Assembly (NCBI GenBank): GCA_035236585.1
Contig: CP141127.1
Coordinates: forward strand, 73,141,495-73,205,494
Length of the DNA: 64,000 nucleotides
Reading direction: 5' to 3'
Source of the DNA: Warburgia ugandensis
Taxonomy: Eukaryota > Streptophyta > Magnoliopsida > Canellales > Canellaceae
Position 1 is the stretch's first letter, and each line of letters starts with the position of its first letter. Below the pieces are notes generated by a model. That model was not told where the DNA came from and made no database searches. It was given only the letters and a program-made list of their open reading frames with translations. The position numbers and the translations under genes were made by a program. This document shows positions 62,090 through 64,000 of this stretch, piece after piece.

Positions 62090-62560
62090 TGACCTTCATC
62101 GACTTGGAATGAAGAAGATATACTTTCTGGCTCAATGCATCTGCTGCCCGATCTTGAACACCTGCCATGTGTTTGAGAACAAAAGTATACTCCTAGAAGC
62201 AAGCACTCTATTTAGCGTATCAAGGATTTAACTTCTTTTGTGACTGCAAATTTCTGAATGCTTGGTGATATGAATATAGTACAAACTCATTGGGAAGCAG
62301 GTAATGTCACCAATAGTGATGCTTTACCACTGCATCGAGCTCCTCACTGTAGGTAAAATACCACTGCTAGGCTTCATTGAGCTTCTCACTGATGTAAGCA
62401 ATAGGATGACTGTCTTGACTAAGCACGCCTCAAATACTCACATTGGAAGCATCACAAGCAACTTCAAAAATCTCAGAAAAGTCTGAAAGTTGTGAAACTG
62501 GAGTTTATGCCACCCACTTCTTGATTTCTTTAAAGGCCTTGGTTGCTGCTCAAGACCAAG
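62090..62560 (-). pseudogene. gypsy RNase H fragment
   Basis: HYWHYLLPNEFVLYSYHQAF and, further on, EYTFVLKHMAGVQDRAADAL then SQKVYLLHSKS match the end of gypsy RNase H (usual DHEAL, ADALSR). Confidence 0.8.
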
Positions 62561-62739
62561 AACACTCGCCCCTCTATCCAATTAGCAATTGGGGCCATAA
62601 TGCTGCTGATATTTCTAATGAACCTTCAATAGACGGTGGCCAGTCCATGAAAACTCCGCACTTCATGGATAATATTCAGAATGGACCAATCAAGTATGGC
62701 CTTTACTCAAGGTCTGCTCCAGACCACAAGGAATACCAC

Positions 62740-63310
62740 GTGCTCATGAAGGAAAACTTTTTTCAAGTTGACATAAAAGTCTCTCTTGACAAAGAAACCT
62801 CTTGACTTGATGTAGGTGAAAGAGATGGTTTTCCTTGGTCTTGCAATAAATAAAGATGTCAAAAAAATACACCACATGGAAGTGACAAATAAAGCGGCAG
62901 AATACTTGTGTCATGAGCCGCATAAATGCACTAGGGGCATTGGAAAGACCAAAGGCATCACCATCCACACATGTAAGCCGTTCTTGATTTTGAAAGCATT
63001 CTTTCACTTGTCTCTATGTTGGACTCATATTTGACTATACTTGCTACAAAGAACGATCTTGGTGAAGATTGATGATCCAAACATCATATCTAGCATGTCA
63101 TCTAATCTGGAAATAGAAAATGATATTTAACAGTGATTTTAAAGATTGCACAACTATCCACACACATACTCCACAAGCAATCTTTCTTGGGCTCAACGAG
63201 GCAGGCACCACACATGAACTGAGGCTCTCTTTTATATAAATCTCTTCTTCAGGAGCTCATCAACTTGAAGCATTACTTCTGCATGTTCAATTGGACTCAA
63301 ACAGTATGCA
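62740..63310 (-). pseudogene. gypsy reverse transcriptase fragment
   Basis: FGLSNAPSAFMRLMTQVFCR and VVYFFDIFIYCKTKENHLFH (YFDDILIYSKT in intact copies; the second catalytic Asp is missing or shifted) lie in frame 62744-63007. Upstream, in other frames, SRLDDMLDMMFGSSIFTKI and LSPIEHAEVMLQVDELL are seen. Confidence 0.85.
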
Positions 63311-63702
63311 AGTAGATTGGGAAATGAAGACCCTAGTAATGAGTCTATTGCATGCTGCCCATCATGCACAGGATGTAGTTCATTGGATAACTATTCAGGA
63401 ATAACATCAGCAGTATCAAACAATAGCTCATTGACTTCTAGAGGCAGCTAGTTGCAGTCTCATCTAGGTTGCTTCCCTCCTTTAGTCATCAGCACAAAAA
63501 TCAGTCTCATCTCCTTACTATCAGCTTTGCATTGCTTCTTAGTAAGTGAATGCAAGGATTTCTTTGTTTCAGTCATCCTAGAGCTGTCTTTGCTAAACAT
63601 CTTGAGTTCCGTGATCTTCATCAGCTTCAATATAGCATGTTTATCATTAAACTAAAAATAGGAAGTGTTTGCCTTCCCATGGTGATATACATCCAGATCA
63701 CA

Positions 63703-63894
63703 TCATATGGAATCCTGACAATCACCAATAACAAAGGAAATTAAGTACCCATGTGTTACTGGAATCATTGTTTCATCGACCCATGTGACTTTGTAGGGAT
63801 TTGGATGCTTTTCAGACATCAAACACAAGCAATTGATGGTGTTTTGTGCGACCACACTCATGCTGCTCCCTCTATCTATAATTAGGTGGCACAC
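63703..63894 (-). pseudogene. gypsy protease fragment
   Basis: CHLIIDRGSSMSVVAQNTIN with HPNPYKVTWVDE and FVIGDCQDSI follows the aspartic-protease pattern. The catalytic DSG has become DRG. Confidence 0.75.
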
Positions 63895-64000
63895 TTCATC
63901 TCCTCACTGAACATTAGTGTTGAAGATTTCCATATGCAAAACAATCTTCTTTTTCTTCTAGCTTTGGAGCTGTTATTATATATCTTACTAAGCTGATTGT

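Larger units (their letters stand above)
60338..64000 (-). mobile_element. Ty3/gypsy pol fragment, truncated at its 3' side
   Basis: On the minus strand from the right edge: protease (63703-63894), reverse transcriptase (about 62740-63310), RNase H (62090-62560), integrase (60338-61120). The gag part and 5' LTR lie beyond the window. The integrase ends abruptly after SFEIV at 60338, where it meets the LTR of element A. All frames are broken. An 804-bp hAT-like element lies between RNase H and integrase. Confidence 0.88.

Overview
The window looks like repeat-rich nuclear DNA of a flowering plant, probably a eudicot. It is AT-rich and intron-bearing. It holds the second coding exon of an ADAGIO/ZEITLUPE-type blue-light receptor gene, four Au-type SINEs, an RTE-type LINE, Ty1/copia and Ty3/gypsy elements, and non-autonomous DNA transposons. 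The species cannot be fixed from the sequence alone. The only clear host gene is the ADAGIO exon at 25478-27086 (minus). I found no tRNA, rRNA, CRISPR array or bacterial feature.

Left part (1-24.5 kb). A minus-strand Ty3/gypsy element with very long LTRs (about 4 kb, Tekay/Del-like) occupies 1-8261; its 3' LTR is cut by the window edge and its interior is reduced to a gag relic. At 8.3-10.0 kb the DNA is unclassified. From about 10.0 to 22.1 kb lies a minus-strand Athila/Tat-related, gag-only element (called M here). Its LTR region is split by a 2.9-kb solo LTR (11874-14751, perfect 5-bp target duplication) and by an Au SINE. A truncated minus-strand copia element (about 22980-24480) follows.

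Middle part (24.5-44.4 kb). This is the ADAGIO exon and its upstream side (the gene is on the minus strand). The flank or intron carries a complete but decayed copia element (28020-33203), a copia reverse transcriptase relic, a full-length decayed RTE LINE with an 18-bp target duplication (36250-39754), two SINEs and short tandem repeats. ADAGIO exon 1 was not found, so the intron is very long, the exon lies outside the window, or the gene is broken.

Right part (44.4-64 kb). A plus-strand Athila/Tat-like element (called A here, about 44.4-60.3 kb) has a tRNA-Asp-type primer site and long LTRs but no pol. It carries an unrecognised open reading region. Its long 3' untranslated region is collinear with that of element M. 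Inserted into it are a 1.1-kb hAT-like element, a truncated SINE and, in its 3' LTR, a very young chromovirus (54288-59914) whose LTRs differ at only three positions. The end of that 3' LTR is fused to a minus-strand gypsy pol fragment (60338-64000), itself interrupted by a second member of the hAT-like family.

The genes do not form a pathway. The window is best read as one light-signalling gene surrounded by nested transposable elements of different ages, whose order of insertion can largely be read from target-site duplications.
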